DNA of 64,000 bases from Doryteuthis pealeii (GCA_023376005.1 CM042156.1:45798909-45862908); one strand, 5' to 3'; numbered from the stretch's first letter, positions 10,902 through 23,344 are shown. Translations and numbers: made by a program. The notes: generated by a model not told the origin, from the sequence alone.

Positions 10902-10958
<57 letters not shown>
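10797..10958. repeat. (GT)n and (GA)n microsatellites
   Basis: GT run at 10,797-10,825 and GA run at 10,905-10,953. The 157-aa minus-strand frame across them is a repeat translation with no family resemblance. Confidence 0.88.
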
Positions 10959-10959
<1 letters not shown>

Positions 10960-10962
<3 letters not shown>

Positions 10963-11535
10963 AGAGAGATACCAGTAGAGAGATAATAAAGGGTGGGGGC
11001 TATGAATAAGTGTAGGAAGTGGGCTTTTCTTTTTCTATGTCTATAAGTGATAATGTGGGGTAAAGAGAAGAAAGACAAGAATGCGATTGACAATGATTGA
11101 ATTCTTAGTCTGTAGATTTCAAGGAGATATGAATTTATACCGACGCCTAAAGGATGAATTTGATGAAGTGGAAAATGATTCGAGTTGAAAAGGTATTCCG
11201 CCCAATGTGGCAACGATGATCATTATAGCAAACGACGAAGGACGTGAACAAAAAGTCTGAACGTCGGCAGATCAAAAAGTTACAACCCAAGGAAGTCTTT
11301 TGAAACCCCTGACCAATTGAATCTTAACATCGATTGAGCGACTGAATCAATTTTTGCAAAGATTAATCCATACTTAAACGAAAATGAACCACCACCCCCC
11401 AAAAAACCCATAAAAATGTCTTTCCTTTCAAACACTTAAAGAAAAAGATAAAGAATTAAAATATTCAGTTATGTTTGGGGCTGAGATAGTTGCTACCTCC
11501 ATAACTGTCAAAAAATATGTGTTCAAGCCCAGCCA
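10960..11535. other. No recognisable feature
   Basis: Mixed sequence without repeats seen elsewhere and without a convincing frame. Confidence 0.4.
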
Positions 11536-11539
11536 AAGT

Positions 11540-12205
11540 TTCAGTAATCTTATTTTAATTGAGATTCAATACTGTCTGTCTGTAACCGAAACTATGTCAC
11601 TGCTTATGTCACGATACCCTCAGTTGTTGCGTAGTCTATCAATGGGTATTTAATTTATACTCAAAATCATTAATATACATAGAATATCAAATCTTATTTA
11701 TTAACGCAGTCTCTATGAGTTAGATTTGCCTAAAAAAAAAACATGTTATGGTATTTGCCTCTCACCCCACTTATGAGGGCGTGACACAAGGACATTTTTA
11801 TGTGGGCCCACCCACAAGCCGAAGCTCATGGGTGGTAGACACAAAAAATGCGTCGATCCCGTCGGCATTCCCCCTCGGGGAGGGCGCCTCAGACGCTGGG
11901 CAATAAACCCGGCCCTGCCCCTTTAAATCAAGGGGACAGGTGTTGCCTGGGGGATAGCCCCATGGGATCGACGCTGTTAATTTCATTAATAAACACAGGC
12001 CTCAAAAGGCCCATGTTATTAGTGCATTTAAAAGCAGGCAATCACTAAGGAATAAAGATTTACATAATATATGGTGTGGTTAATTTGCATACTAGTTTTA
12101 ACAAAACTGGGTTTGATAAATAATTACTTAATGTTATTGATCTCTAATATTATTGTGTTATTCTCTAACATATTTTAATCAAATTTTATGGGTGATTTTA
12201 GAATA
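11540..12205 (+). mobile_element. T-family AT-rich repeat interrupted by S5
   Basis: It begins near 'ctgtctgtctgtaaccgaaa' and 'actatgtcactgcttatgtc'. It continues after an S5 insertion with 'tttgcatactagttttaaca' and 'atgttattgatctctaatat'. Copies: 21.5-22.0, 43.9-44.4, 45.2-45.7 and 51.8-52.3 kb. Confidence 0.6.
11750..11985 (+). repeat. S5 dispersed repeat nested in T-family copy
   Basis: It contains 'gtgggcccacccacaagcc', 'gcaataaacccggccctgcc' and 'tgcctgggggatagcccc', matching the 9.0 and 15.0 kb copies. The surrounding T-family sequence resumes at about 11,990. Confidence 0.65.
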
Positions 12206-12802
12206 AAGCAAAGGGGTGATATACCGTAAAATCCAACTAACCAACCCCCCCCCCCCACACACTCTACTACGTCAATTTTTATCATGTAGTATTGATAGAA
12301 AAATATATGGAACCCGCTCTTTCGTTGCCCCTAAGCAGGATTGCCCCTACCCGGCCGGGTGGTTCGGGGGTAGTAGTACTGATCCTGCCTGTTACTATTT
12401 AAAGTTGTGAAAAAGAATTGACATTTGTGATGGTGTCTAATTTTGAAGAGTGTGGAGTATTTATTTATTTCAGTCCGTTGAAATCATTTCAAATGTATGA
12501 ATAGATGATTTAAACTTAGAGAAAAAAAAGAAAAAAGAAAAAGAACGTAGGATAAATACCCCCACGTTTACACTATTTATACGTCTCAGACTTTTGTACC
12601 TATCTTGGTCGTTATATACACAACGTTTGTGGAGGTGCATGATGTCATGGTTATTGTCGTAGAAAATGTAGACAACAAGACGAGTTAAATCTTGGAAGAG
12701 GATATTATAGGGACCAACAATTCAAGCCCAAATTGTCACTTAAAAATGAATTAAATCGATTATTTAAGATTAAACTTTAGTTTTAGTCGAAAATAGTAAC
12801 AT

Positions 12803-14311
12803 AAATTACCAAAAATTAGGGAATTGTCCGATTTTAATGAAATTTTTAGTGTTGATTTATCAATGAATGAATTTTATAATGCATTAGATATTTTATTTCA
12901 AAACTTTCTGATTTTTTCAGGTCACTTAACTTTGACCCCTTTGAACCATCAGTAAAAAAAAAAAAAAAAAAAAAAAGAAGCAAAATGATATTGCATATGC
13001 AATGCATTTTTAATACATTTTAAACAATTAAATTCGCCTAAAAATGACTAAGTTTACTCTTTGCAACGCACTCAAAATGAAACATCTTATTTACATTTTA
13101 AAATACTTTAAATGTTTCTTTTTAGAAAGAAATAACAAAAATATTAATATGCTGTAGAGAAAAATAACTCACAAGTTTGTAACGTTTTAGCCAAGTAATA
13201 TCCAGTTTTTCTTTTTTAATTGAAAATACTCAAAACAACAAAACGAATAATTGTCTAAATGCCATTAGACATATTTTCCCTCCTAATATTTGGAATATAT
13301 GAGTTCCCAAAAGCGTAATAATTGGTTTACACGTTTTTATTTCTATTATTTAGATTTAAAAAGATTATTGGGGAAATAGTTTTGTACCGATATTTGTTCT
13401 ACTTTAGAATTTGTTTCATTTTTTTAAATTGATTTATTTGATTAATTAATTAATTAATTAAAATATTGAAATAAATTTAAGTGCCATTTTAATTATTTCA
13501 TATTTCATCTGGTTATAATTTACAAATCCTTCATTGCCTCGAAAACACTAATATTTTATATTTCATAATTTTTTATAAATTTTCTATTTTTATAACAAAA
13601 TTTTACTTTTTTCTTTCCACTTTTTCTTTTGCTTAAATTACCTCAGAAATCAAATTTAAATATCAGAAACCAAGCGAAGTAATTCGTAATGGTTCCAGTT
13701 TGAGGCTTCCATAGTTGTTTTAGTATATTGTGTTTTAAATCAATAAGAATTAATTTAGAATATAATGCCCATGATTTTAAGTTTTGAAATTTATATTTTT
13801 ATATTATAAAAACAAATGTATATTAAATAACAAGCTTACTTTAGTAGGCTAATGTAATAATTAATGGAGAAATCTCAGTTTAAAAGTTTAGCCGCCACCT
13901 TTTTAAACAGAACAAATGTCGATGTATAATTATTTCACTGATAATCTAAAGGAAAATTATATTTCATATATAAGAGAACTAAAAAATCTAAAAAAAAGTT
14001 TTTAAAAATTTTTTTACATTTAATTTTCAGATTTTCGGTACTTATTTTATTCCAAAATCTCTCCTTTAAATTTTTTTCTTTATCACACCTTCGGTATTTT
14101 GTCTTTTTATTTATGCAGAAATTAGTATCAATTATACCCCAACGATATTTTGCGCCCCTAAAATAAGTGATAAGGGGTCAAAGTTGAGTGACCTGAAAAA
14201 ATCAGAAAGTTTTGAAATAAAATAACTAAAGCATTATAAAATTCATTCATCTATAAATCAACACTGAAAATTTCATTAAAATCGGACAATTCCCTGATTT
14301 TTGGTAATTTA
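12803..14311. mobile_element. E1: about 1.5-kb element with long terminal inverted repeats
   Basis: The left end (12,803-12,945) runs from 'aattaccaaaaattaggg' through 'gaattgtccgattttaatga' and 'tctgattttttcaggtcact' to 'ttgacccct'. The right end (about 14,163-14,311) is its reverse complement, finishing 'attccctgatttttggtaat'. The interior is very AT-rich and has no open frame, so the element is non-autonomous. I did not find a clear target duplication. Confidence 0.65.
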
Positions 14312-14647
14312 TTTTTTCAATCAGGGGTAGTGATTGGTGCTGTAAAATACGTCTATGACGTCACAGTTGTTTGTACCTAAAATGATAAGATTAATAATAC
14401 TTATATTTTATAGATTTATGACTTACAAATCATTTTTATAAGTTTTCTTTACATTTTCTCGTCGACGTTATTCATTTATAAGATTGGTGAAGAGAAAAGT
14501 TTCAATTATTTTGTTCCAGTCGGAAGTGGTCGATGTTGTCTTGTGAGTAATCAATTAAAGCGTGTCTCAAGTGACGGACGATGATCCAGTCAAATTCACG
14601 AATACTATCAAGATAATCTAGTTAATATCTGAACCTATCGGTCAGTC

Positions 14648-14719
14648 AGCAGAGTGGCGCAGTGGAAGCGTGCTGGGCCCATAACCCAGAGGTCCGTAGA
14701 TCGAAACTACGCTCTGCTA
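14648..14719 (+). tRNA. Initiator tRNA-Met (CAT anticodon)
   Basis: This is a complete, intron-less 72-nt initiator tRNA-Met gene. It delivers methionine to the start codon in cytosolic translation. The acceptor stem AGCAGAG pairs with CTCTGCT, with A as discriminator and an A1-U72 first pair. The anticodon arm GGG-CCCATAA-CCC has the three G-C pairs typical of initiators. The T-loop is ATCGAAA, with A54 and A60 instead of the elongator TTC pattern. The T-stem CGTAG/CTACG is fully paired. A- and B-box regions are intact, and a run of seven T starts 5 nt after the gene. It stands alone between AT-rich elements. I see no substitution that would break the fold. Confidence 0.97.
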
Positions 14720-14723
14720 ATAC

Positions 14724-14730
14724 TTTTTTT
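14724..14730 (+). terminator. RNA polymerase III terminator (T7)
   Basis: A run of seven T on the sense strand directly downstream of the tRNA, as expected for pol III termination. Confidence 0.85.
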
Positions 14731-14924
14731 ATTTTTATTTTTTTACATTTTATATTTTAAATCTTAAATTGATTCCTGATAAGAATTATAAAAAAAACTC
14801 TTGAGCAATTCATCAAGGAATAAAGAGAAATAAATTCTAATAAGATTTGTTTAATGTCATTTAATGATACTACATATATTTTTTTATTTTATGAACTCAT
14901 TGCACATTCGGTTTTCCAGTTAAC

Positions 14925-15110
14925 ACCGGGGGTCCAGCGAGCTTCGGCCGCTGGACTTGCCGAGAGTTTAATAATAGCGTCGATCCCAGGGGGCTATCCC
15001 ACAGGCAACGACGCAATTTTTGTTCTTTCCCATCCATGAGCTTTGGCTTGTGGGTGGGCCCACGTTAAAACGAGGCCTTGTGCCCAGTCCATACAAGTGG
15101 GGTATGAGAC
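14925..15110 (-). repeat. S5 dispersed repeat
   Basis: The reverse-complement S5 copy carries 'ggggctatcc'-like, 'gtgggtgggcccac' and 'ggtccagcgagcttcgg' motifs also seen at 9.0 and 11.8 kb. Confidence 0.6.
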
Positions 15111-15138
15111 AAATACCCATTTAATGATACATGCTACA

Positions 15139-15263
15139 AAATAAACTTCCCAAGAATTCGAACTCTTAAATAGGAAAACCACAGTCAGTTTGAGACTTTT
15201 CATTGGATCAAACTGACTGTGGTTTCCCTATCTAAACGTTCGAATTCTTGTGAAGTTTATTTG
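15139..15263. repeat. Hairpin-forming inverted repeat (about 125 bp)
   Basis: The arms of about 50 bp include 'ccacagtcagtttga' against 'tcaaactgactgtgg', and 'aagaattcgaa' against 'ttcgaattctt'. The loop is about 15 bp. It could be a small fold-back MITE. No clear target duplication. Confidence 0.7.
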
Positions 15264-15492
15264 TAGCTAAATGTCAATACGAAGCAGCACGTAGCTACAG
15301 GATGGCAGCTTGAAGATATTGGATTCAAGCTGGGGTTGCTATCGGAGCCGATATGATGCCCAAGAACCCGTAATCAGCGATGATGATAGTGCATCACTGA
15401 CGACCACCTTGAATACAAAATGTATTGTACGACTACTAGGTACCACCAATTCAAGCGTTACACTCAAATTTGACAGTATTAGTGTCACCTCC

Positions 15493-16212
15493 TGAAAAAA
15501 AATCAGGGAATTAATCGATTTTAATGAAGTTTTCAGCGTTGATATATTAATGAATGAAAGTTATAATGCATCAGTTATTTCATTTAAAACATTCACATTT
15601 TTTTTTCAGGTCAGTTAATTTTGACCAGCCCCTATCTTTGGGGCGCAACATACATATTGGGTATTTAAGGCTGACTCAAATCTTTGTATAAAAAAAAAAG
15701 AAAAGACTGAAGATATGAAGGGAAGGAAAAATAATTTTTTTACTTGATTGAAGTAAAAATACTAAAAATCGAAAAATTAAACTTAAAAAACAATTAAAAT
15801 TTTTTTCTTCAGATTTCTTTAATTAATCTGATCTACATGAAATATTTTCTTTTTGATTATCAGAAAAATAATTCTAGCACTTTTTTTTCTTCTTTTACTT
15901 AAATGGAAGGGGACAGTTTAAATTGAGATTTAAATTAACTTTCTTTTATAGTTGACAAATCTAAACATGCTATTAGATAATTTTTTTTTACTAATCTGAA
16001 AATATAATGTTAGAATTTGACCGATTTTAATTTTAAATGAATTTCATTTATTAATTAAAAAAATGATACATTAAATGTAACTATGGAAGGACCTATGAGT
16101 AATATCTATTTTAAAGAATTTCGATTTGTTTTTAAATAAAACAACTGATTAATCATAGAATTAATTCATTGATAAATTAACACTGACAATTTTATTAAAA
16201 TCTAGTCACTTT
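15493..16212. mobile_element. E2: E-family element with diverged inverted ends
   Basis: The left end has 'aatcagggaattaatcgatt' and 'ggtcagttaattttgacc', as in E1. The right end has 'attaacactgacaatttta' and 'ttaaaatctagtcac' as its decayed reverse complement. AT-rich and without coding frames. Confidence 0.5.
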
Positions 16213-16400
16213 TTTTAGAAGCTTTTGTTTTTATCAATCAGTATTAGAGATGTTACTGTAAAAAATGTTTACGCATTTGGTGTTCAGTAAGTTTTTTAAA
16301 ATTTAGTGGGAAAATTATTTTATATAAAGCAGAGAGTGCCAAAGATCTCAAATTCGTATTTTACAAAATAAACTACCCCCCTTCCATTAAAAGAAAAATA

Positions 16401-17130
16401 CAAAAAATCAGGGAATTACCCAATTTTAATGAAATTTTCAGTTTTTATCTATCAATATCTGAATTTTATAATGCATTAGTTATTTAATTTCAAAACTTTC
16501 TGATTTTTTTCAGGTCACTTAAGTTTAACTAAACCCTTATTTTTGGGGCGCAAAATATCGTTGGGGTTATATAAAATTGAAACTAATTACAGTATAAATA
16601 AAAAGAAAAAAAGACCGAAGGTGTGAATAGAAGAAAAAAATTAAGGGAACTATTCTGGTAGAAAATAAGTACCGAAATCGGAAAATTAAATCTGAAAAAA
16701 AATTTTCCAGGTTTTTTTTACTCTGTTGTTTGAGAATGTAATTAGCTTCTAGGAAATCTGTGAACAAATTATACATCGATATTTGTTCTGTCTAAAAGGG
16801 TGGGGACTAACTTTTCAATTGAGTTTTCTCCCAAAGATTATTAGATAACAATACTAAAGTAGACTCTTTATTAAATAAAGATTTGTTTTTAGAATCTAAA
16901 AATATGTTATTTGAGAATCAAAATTTGGCGTTTCATATTTTAAATGAATTTCATCGATTAATTAGGTATATAAAATATCTATGCTACAGTAGGCAGAAAT
17001 GTTAATATTTATTTTAAAGAATTTCGATTTATTTCCATTGAATCAGTAATAAAAAAAAAATGAATTCGTTGATTAATAAGTCAACATAGAAAATTTTATT
17101 AGAATCAGATAATTCCTTGATTTTTTATAA
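16401..17130. mobile_element. E3: E-family element with diverged inverted ends
   Basis: The left end has 'aaatcagggaattacccaat' and 'ctgatttttttcaggtcact'. The right end has 'agataattccttgatttttt'. About 0.73 kb, non-coding. Confidence 0.55.
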
Positions 17131-17394
17131 TTGTTTTTCATCAACAAAGATCATTCATACTAGGAGAGGTCACATGTCATTTTCAATCAGTCATTTTTTT
17201 CAAACACACACACAAGAATTTTTTAGAGCGTCATTTTTTTCTGCGTGTTTAGACCAAAAAGCAAAATATATTTCATTTAAATTCTTCTGTAATTGAGTGT
17301 ATCTATTATTTTTTGTTATTAATTTCTAAGGAAAAACTGTTATAAGCATTAAAATTCTAAATAATATGTTTTTTTACTCCTTAAATGCATAAAA

Positions 17395-18060
17395 AAGCGG
17401 GTATATTTGCGATATATTTGAGCAAAATTGACCGAAAATGATTGTTTAAAATGTATCAAAAATAAATTACATGTGTAATATTATTTTGCTTTTTTCTGAT
17501 GCTCATTATGTTACCAGACTTAGAAAAATTTGACCTTAAATAATCGATTTGATTAATTTTAATTCGTTTTTAAATGAAAATAAAACAAGATTTTGTCAAT
17601 CTCTAATATAAACAAAACATCACTTCGTCATAAACGGGATTTATTCTACGTGTTTTGAATAAAAGGTATTACTTGGCTATAAAATTATCAACATAACAGT
17701 AATTTTTCTTTATATAGTATATTTAATGTTTTTTGCTATTGATTTCTGAGGAGAAAGTGTTATAAGTGTTTTAAAATCTTAATAACATGTTTCATCTTGT
17801 ATGTAATTTACTTCACACAAAACGTTCGTAAATTTTTAGCCGAATTTAATGTTTAAAATGTATTAAACATTTATAACATATGTATTATTATTTTTCTTTT
17901 CTTTTTCTTTTTTTCTTTCTCTTCTTTTTGTTTTTCTTTTTAAAAATTTTTTTTACTGAAGCTCATTATGTTACTCTTTTTTACCAAACCTAAAATTTAA
18001 TCTTATATAATCGATTTAGTTCATTTTAACTGGTTTTTTTTTTAAGTGAAAAAGTCCGGA
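17395..18060. repeat. Two direct AT-rich repeat copies
   Basis: A block near 17,395-17,600 ('gaccgaaaatgattgtttaa', 'gatgctcattatgttacc') recurs near 17,810-18,055 ('gaagctcattatgttactc'). Related sequence appears inverted around 12,730-13,060, so these are probably edges of the E-type cluster. Confidence 0.5.
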
Positions 18061-18169
18061 GTTTTTTTTTGGTGGTCTATATAATATAGAGTCTATACTT
18101 ATTATTGTCGGATATATTAAAGATCATTACTTTCCTTTTTTTCTTTTTTTTTTTTTTTTTTTTTTTCAA

Positions 18170-19290
18170 AGAAAGATGATCTTTCTAGAATGACATCAAT
18201 CAACTCAGTGGAGCGAGTTTCACGGAAAGAGAAGATTAAAGAACACAGGAAATTGTCGGGGAGGTAAGAGACCTTTCATAGAAAAAAAAAGACAAAGAAA
18301 TTCCTAAGCCAACAAAAAACTAACTGACGCCAATCTCTTATCTGAATATGCCTAGCAATTGTAAGTGAATGACCAATGATAACAATTAACTGTACGTGAT
18401 GACATGCCCCATCAATTATCACGCACTCCGATGAGTAGGAATATGTCCTTACTAAGTTGAAATTTGAAAAAGAAACCCTGATGATGAACCCTAAATCTGA
18501 GGCGTAGCCAGGTTCTAAAAAGTGAGGGTAGACTGTGAATTCAGGAGCGTAGTTTTTTACCATAGTCCATCGGACAGATGTTAGTGGAATATGAAATGAA
18601 GTCCAATGTATATATTTTTAATTTCTCAACTGGGATTAATACTTTTAATAAAAATGTAACCCTAAGGAAAACAACTTACTTAATACGTTAATTCATTTAT
18701 AGTTTTTTGTTTTTTTTTAATTAAAGGAAAAATTAATTGATGCTGTATAGATTTAGAGTTGTTGCGTAGTGATTCAGTTATATAATTTTCGACCTCAGAA
18801 CTGCAAAAGTAGACTGTTTTAAGTTGGGTTGTTCTTTTTAATTATTGTTACTCTGAAATAGAAATATTGTTAAATACTCTGCAACATTACCAGGGAATAG
18901 TAATTTTCAGTTTATTTCTGTATAGGACTTGATAAGTTTATAATCTCAATTACCTTAAAATATCAACGCTGAGCTAAAAAAAAAAAAGTGTATAACTGAA
19001 TTACTACGCAACAACTTTAAATCTAGAGTTTGTTGTTATCTTTGGATATGACAGGGCATAAAACTGAAAAATATATACATCATCTTAAATGTGTAAATGA
19101 ACTTACATATTCCAACTCCAGAACAGCACCCTTTCTTTGAACAAAAGAGGAGGGCCATTTCATTACCCTGATGCCTTGGTGGTACAGGTCGAGAGACGAC
19201 AATTTTTGGGTGTCCTATTTGGGGAGGAAAATAGATACTGATGTCTCTTCTATAAACTATTAACAATATCAAGAGAACTACAACAAAAAA
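18170..19290. other. No recognisable feature
   Basis: Apart from homopolymer T runs near 18,140-18,165, I see no repeat copy or protein family. The 95-aa and 78-aa minus-strand frames resemble nothing I know. Confidence 0.4.
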
Positions 19291-19294
19291 CCAG

Positions 19295-19885
19295 CCCTGT
19301 CGGTGGGGCGTTAGAATGCACCGACTTCACCTCTGCAGAGAGGTAAGACTCCCCCAATGGGACCATCTGTTGGCCGGTGGTGGCGACCCGTAATGCTTAA
19401 GGATATAACCCAGGTGGTTGAGCAGTCCATGACTTGCAATACTCCACTTTATCCCTTTCTTGTGCTAGAAGGGCGGTCGGAGAGACCCCCTCCGATCAAT
19501 CGGCTGGTCACATCAAGCCCTAGCACCTATATGATTGCCCCAACCCTATTGCCCTTATGGCAAGCCCCAACCCTTTTTATCATATGGGTGCTAAAAGACA
19601 GTGCCTGGGGATCTACATGTTCTGGGAATGACGTTAAACTCTATCTGATGGTGAGGTTCCAGTTTTGGAGGTTTGGGGAATGTGTGAAACACCCCTTCAT
19701 CAACATTGCTCCCAGGTGCACTCTGACCCGGAGTGGTAAAACCTGTTAGGGTCCCATCTATGGGTTAAATAGAAAAATGTGTTTATAAAAAAATTGAGTA
19801 TCCATTAAAAATGAATTTGTTTTAAAACTTCATCGCTATTAAATGACCCACTGAGGTTGATATGCCGTAAAACAAAACAAACCAA
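19295..19885 (+). repeat. S4 dispersed repeat, most complete copy
   Basis: It runs from 'gccctgtcggtggggcgtta' through 'cacctctgcagagaggtaag', 'gagcagtccatgacttgcaa', 'ctccgatcaatcggctggtc' and 'gggtcccatctatgggttaa' to the tail 'gaggttgatatgccgtaaaa'. The 130-aa frame inside is repeat sequence, not a gene. The tail motif is shared with S3. About 590 bp. The class is uncertain; a composite SINE is likely. Confidence 0.7.
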
Positions 19886-20296
19886 ACTAAATACAACAAA
19901 AAACAAAATGTAGATAAGCGGGATTGCGGATGGCAGGATACTACTGTATAAAGATTGTGATCTTATCAATCGCTAACCATTGTTGGGTAAGCTTATGATC
20001 TTTTTACTGGGACTCATATTATTTTTCAGGTTAAAAGATAGACAATAAAATTCGGATGAAGAACACAACAATTGAAGATGAAAAAACATATATTCAGAAA
20101 GTTACAACTTGCAAACTTAATGGCGTTTTCTGCCAGACTTATCCGCTGAATTCTTTTGGGGGGTTGGGAGCGACCGGATTTAGATGTCTCACTGGTAGCT
20201 GTTCAACACCATAAGTAACTTAATCAGGAAATTCAATTTAGGCTCCAATACCGTATATTGGCTATTTCGGACCCTGGTTCCAAGGGAAGATAATTA

Positions 20297-20958
20297 GGTA
20301 ATAAAGGACTATTTGCTCGTAAATTCCTACCATAAAATAAACTGAACCCCCATTTTATGTCCGTGTTTTTGCAAGGAATGTTTCTTGCACCCGTTATTTT
20401 ACAATACTAAATATATTTTATTTATCTATTCTAATATTCACTTCAATGTGTATATTCTAAAAGCTTTTATTTTTGTGAGAATGCTTAGTTTTAAAGTGGA
20501 GGTTCGTTTTTACACTTCAACTTTTTGCTCGTAAATTCCTACGATAAAATGCCCAAGCCTAATTTTATGGCAGGAATTTACGAGTAAAAAGTTGAATATT
20601 ACTTTTTGTTGTTGTTATTTCTTTTCTTTTCGGTTTTAGTACTCTAAAATAAAAACGTCAGATTTTAATCATCGTCGACGAAAAAACAAAATTACGGTCA
20701 TAAAAGGAGGATCCAATTTATGCCTAAATTGTAAAACGAGCCCCCACTTTAAAATTAACCATTCTCACAAAATAAAAACTTTTAGAATATGCACATTGAA
20801 ATTAATATTGAAATAGAAAATATAAAAGAAAATATATTTAGTATTGTAACATAACGGGTGCAAGAAAAAGAAAACATTTATTGGAAAAACACGGACATAA
20901 AATGGGGGTTCAGTTTATTTTATGGTAGGAATTTACGAGCAAATAGTCCTTTATTACC
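20297..20958. mobile_element. MITE of 662 bp with long inverted ends and 8-bp TSD
   Basis: The ends GGTAATAAAGGACT and AGTCCTTTATTACC are inverted. The complementarity continues inward for roughly 200 bp ('gctcgtaaattcctaccat' against 'atggtaggaatttacgagc'). The 8-bp GATAATTA directly flanks both ends (20,289-20,296 and 20,959-20,966). The length of this duplication is typical of hAT-superfamily transposition. No transposase frame is present. Confidence 0.88.
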
Positions 20959-20966
20959 GATAATTA

Positions 20967-21470
20967 ATCCCTAATTTTTCCAATAAGCTTCCAGTTTATC
21001 AATTGATCAGTGATTCGCAACCATTTGTTTGATATTGAAAAGTTAAAAGTGATATACTACTTGAAGATACAAACTCCGACAAAGGTTTGATAAACAAAAC
21101 ATTTAATACGTATACAGCACATGGATAAAAGGGTACATAATACAAGGTGTACATAAATAAAGATAAAGACACATTCATGAATGGTAAAAAGATAAACATA
21201 AAAGTACAGACATGAGAGTAAGAATAGTCCATGCTGTGTGAATAATTTACAGTAATGTAAGGGGGGACGAGCCCCAACGAGAAGGGGTAGACCAGAATCT
21301 AACCCATGTGTCTCGTAGTTTGAGGAACCGGAAAAGAGAAAGAAGCGTTCGAACCAGCCGCTTAAATATAAAACGGCCCCCTAGCGGGAACCAGCGAACT
21401 AAACGGGCAGACAACTCTCAGGCAAATACGAAACTAACGCTACAATATGAACTCCTTTGATTCCTATTTC
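20967..21470. other. No recognisable feature
   Basis: The 92-aa minus-strand frame at 20,999-21,277 lacks any motif I recognise. No repeat copy noticed. Confidence 0.35.
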
Positions 21471-21544
21471 ATTCTGGTAGACAACCTATAACTATTCGAT
21501 GTTTAAAACTCCTATTTTATCTTATTATAATTATTGTGCATGTC

Positions 21545-22010
21545 TGTCTGTAACCGAAACTATATTACTACTGAAGTCACAATTCCCTTAGATATTTACG
21601 TCACATTCCCCATGATATTATTTAAACTTTGATTATTAATAAGATTATTTTACATTATTAATACTGTTGATCATATCTAAATACTAATAACATGCAATTG
21701 TATTTATATATACAACAAAATAGTCACAATTCCCTTAGTTATTTACGTCACATTCTCCATGATTTTAGTTAAACTTTAATTATTAATAAGATTATTTTAC
21801 ATAATTAATAATGTTAATCATATCTAAATACTAATAACATACTATTGTATGTATATATACAACAAAATAGCTGTTTACAGAGTGAACGGGAAGGCTAATT
21901 TGCATATTGATCTTAAAATTTAATTCGGATAAATATGTGCTTGGTATTATTGATTTCTAATTGTTTTGTTTTATCTTAATGAATATGAGCAAAAAATATC
22001 GGGGATAAAT
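21545..22010 (+). mobile_element. T-family repeat with internal tandem duplication
   Basis: It starts at 'gtctgtctgtaaccgaaact'. A unit of about 150 bp with 'tcacaattcccttag' and 'ttatttacgtcacattc' and 'atacaacaaaatag' is present twice (about 21,571-21,724 and 21,725-21,870). It continues with 'atttgcatattgatctt'. Confidence 0.6.
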
Positions 22011-23120
22011 CTTAAAAGAAATCCATTAACAAGAAGAAATAACTGTAATTTTATTTTTTACCTTCTATTTTAACTAAATAGTTAAATTAAGAAAATTTAG
22101 CAATGAAAGACGGGAGTGAAGGAGGAGTAAGTTTCAGTTGTTCTAAAAAAAATCTTATGTAGTCCCCGGAGAGGATGTGTGAAATCGAACTCGCCATATC
22201 GTTTTCCCATTCCAAATCGCAGTTGCAAATGAACATTTCCAACAAGTGAAGAAAACTTGAAATCAAACATCGAACAAGTTTGGAAAATATCAGAAGGAAT
22301 GGATTAACTGGGAAAGTTCCGGAAATCAGCGGAAAGACAGAACTAAAAATAAAAAATAAAAAATAAATAAATAAATAAAAAATAAAAACTTTGAGAGAAG
22401 TTTGGATTATTGAGAGTCAAACGGAACAGTGCCAGAGTGTGACGGGGAAGGAAGCAAAAGACACGGAGAACGATGGGAATACTTTTAAGCATTGGGATCA
22501 GAGAACGGAACAAGGAGAGCAAAAGAATGAATGGGAAACGAGACAATCGATCGTCTAGGGGGTGATTAACGGGTGGGTGATTTGGGAGGGGGGTGTTCTC
22601 TACCCATCCTTCATCTTTCCTTTTGAGAATCACCATCCATTCTGATTTAGCCATCGTCCGGTTAGATCCCCAGGTCCCCAGAGATAAACAATAAAGACGG
22701 ACATTGTCCAGCCGGCGACCGGCCATCGGCCATTTACTGTTGATTGAATTCCGAGCACGACTCCCAGACCATGTGACCTTCTTTAATACTGCACCCCTCA
22801 TGTCCACCGGAAATTGGTCTGTTCGATAAATATCTTGTGTTCGAGTAAAGAGACACGATGAAGCGTCGTAATTTTCTTGTTAAAGCTTTGGGTTGTTCGG
22901 TCATGTTCTTTCGTTGTGGAAAGGATCATATGGCGTTAAGGTCAAGTCTTTTCGATTCGATCAAGTGAATTGCGGAACCACGAAAAACCGAGACGGACAC
23001 GATGAGTCTACGGAAAGTCTACGCTTCTATCGATCAGGCCGACTGGTAACACGATAAACTAGATTTCTGGTCGAAGCAGAAAACAGTCGACAGGAAGCCG
23101 AGTTGCTGTCGGTAGATAAC
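22011..23120. other. Apparently single-copy sequence, no recognised gene
   Basis: This stretch is less AT-rich than its surroundings and shows no internal or dispersed copies. A 154-aa minus-strand frame (22,343-22,807) is the longest non-repeat frame in the window, but its C-terminus is low-complexity Phe-rich and I recognise no domain. I do not call it a gene. Confidence 0.4.
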
Positions 23121-23190
23121 GAAATTAAGTGCTTGAACAACAAAAAAATCAACCAGCTATAAATCAGGGAGATTGTTCTTTCTTCTTGGT

Positions 23191-23193
<3 letters not shown>

Positions 23194-23221
<28 letters not shown>

Positions 23222-23264
23222 AAGAAGAAGAAGAAGAAGAAGAAGAAGAAGAAGAAGAAGAAGA
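23194..23264. repeat. (AAG)n microsatellite
   Basis: An uninterrupted run of about 23 AAG units. The Lys- or Leu-rich peptides here are its translations. Confidence 0.95.
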
Positions 23265-23344
23265 CAATGGCTTATTTTCACACATTGAACAATATAAACA
23301 ATGTCACATAAAAAAAACGTAATATTGGTTGTTGTAGTAATGTG

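Noticed and set aside
22343..22807. 154-aa minus-strand frame, the longest outside simple repeats
   Set aside because: No recognisable domain, low-complexity Phe-rich end, no splice or promoter context I can support.
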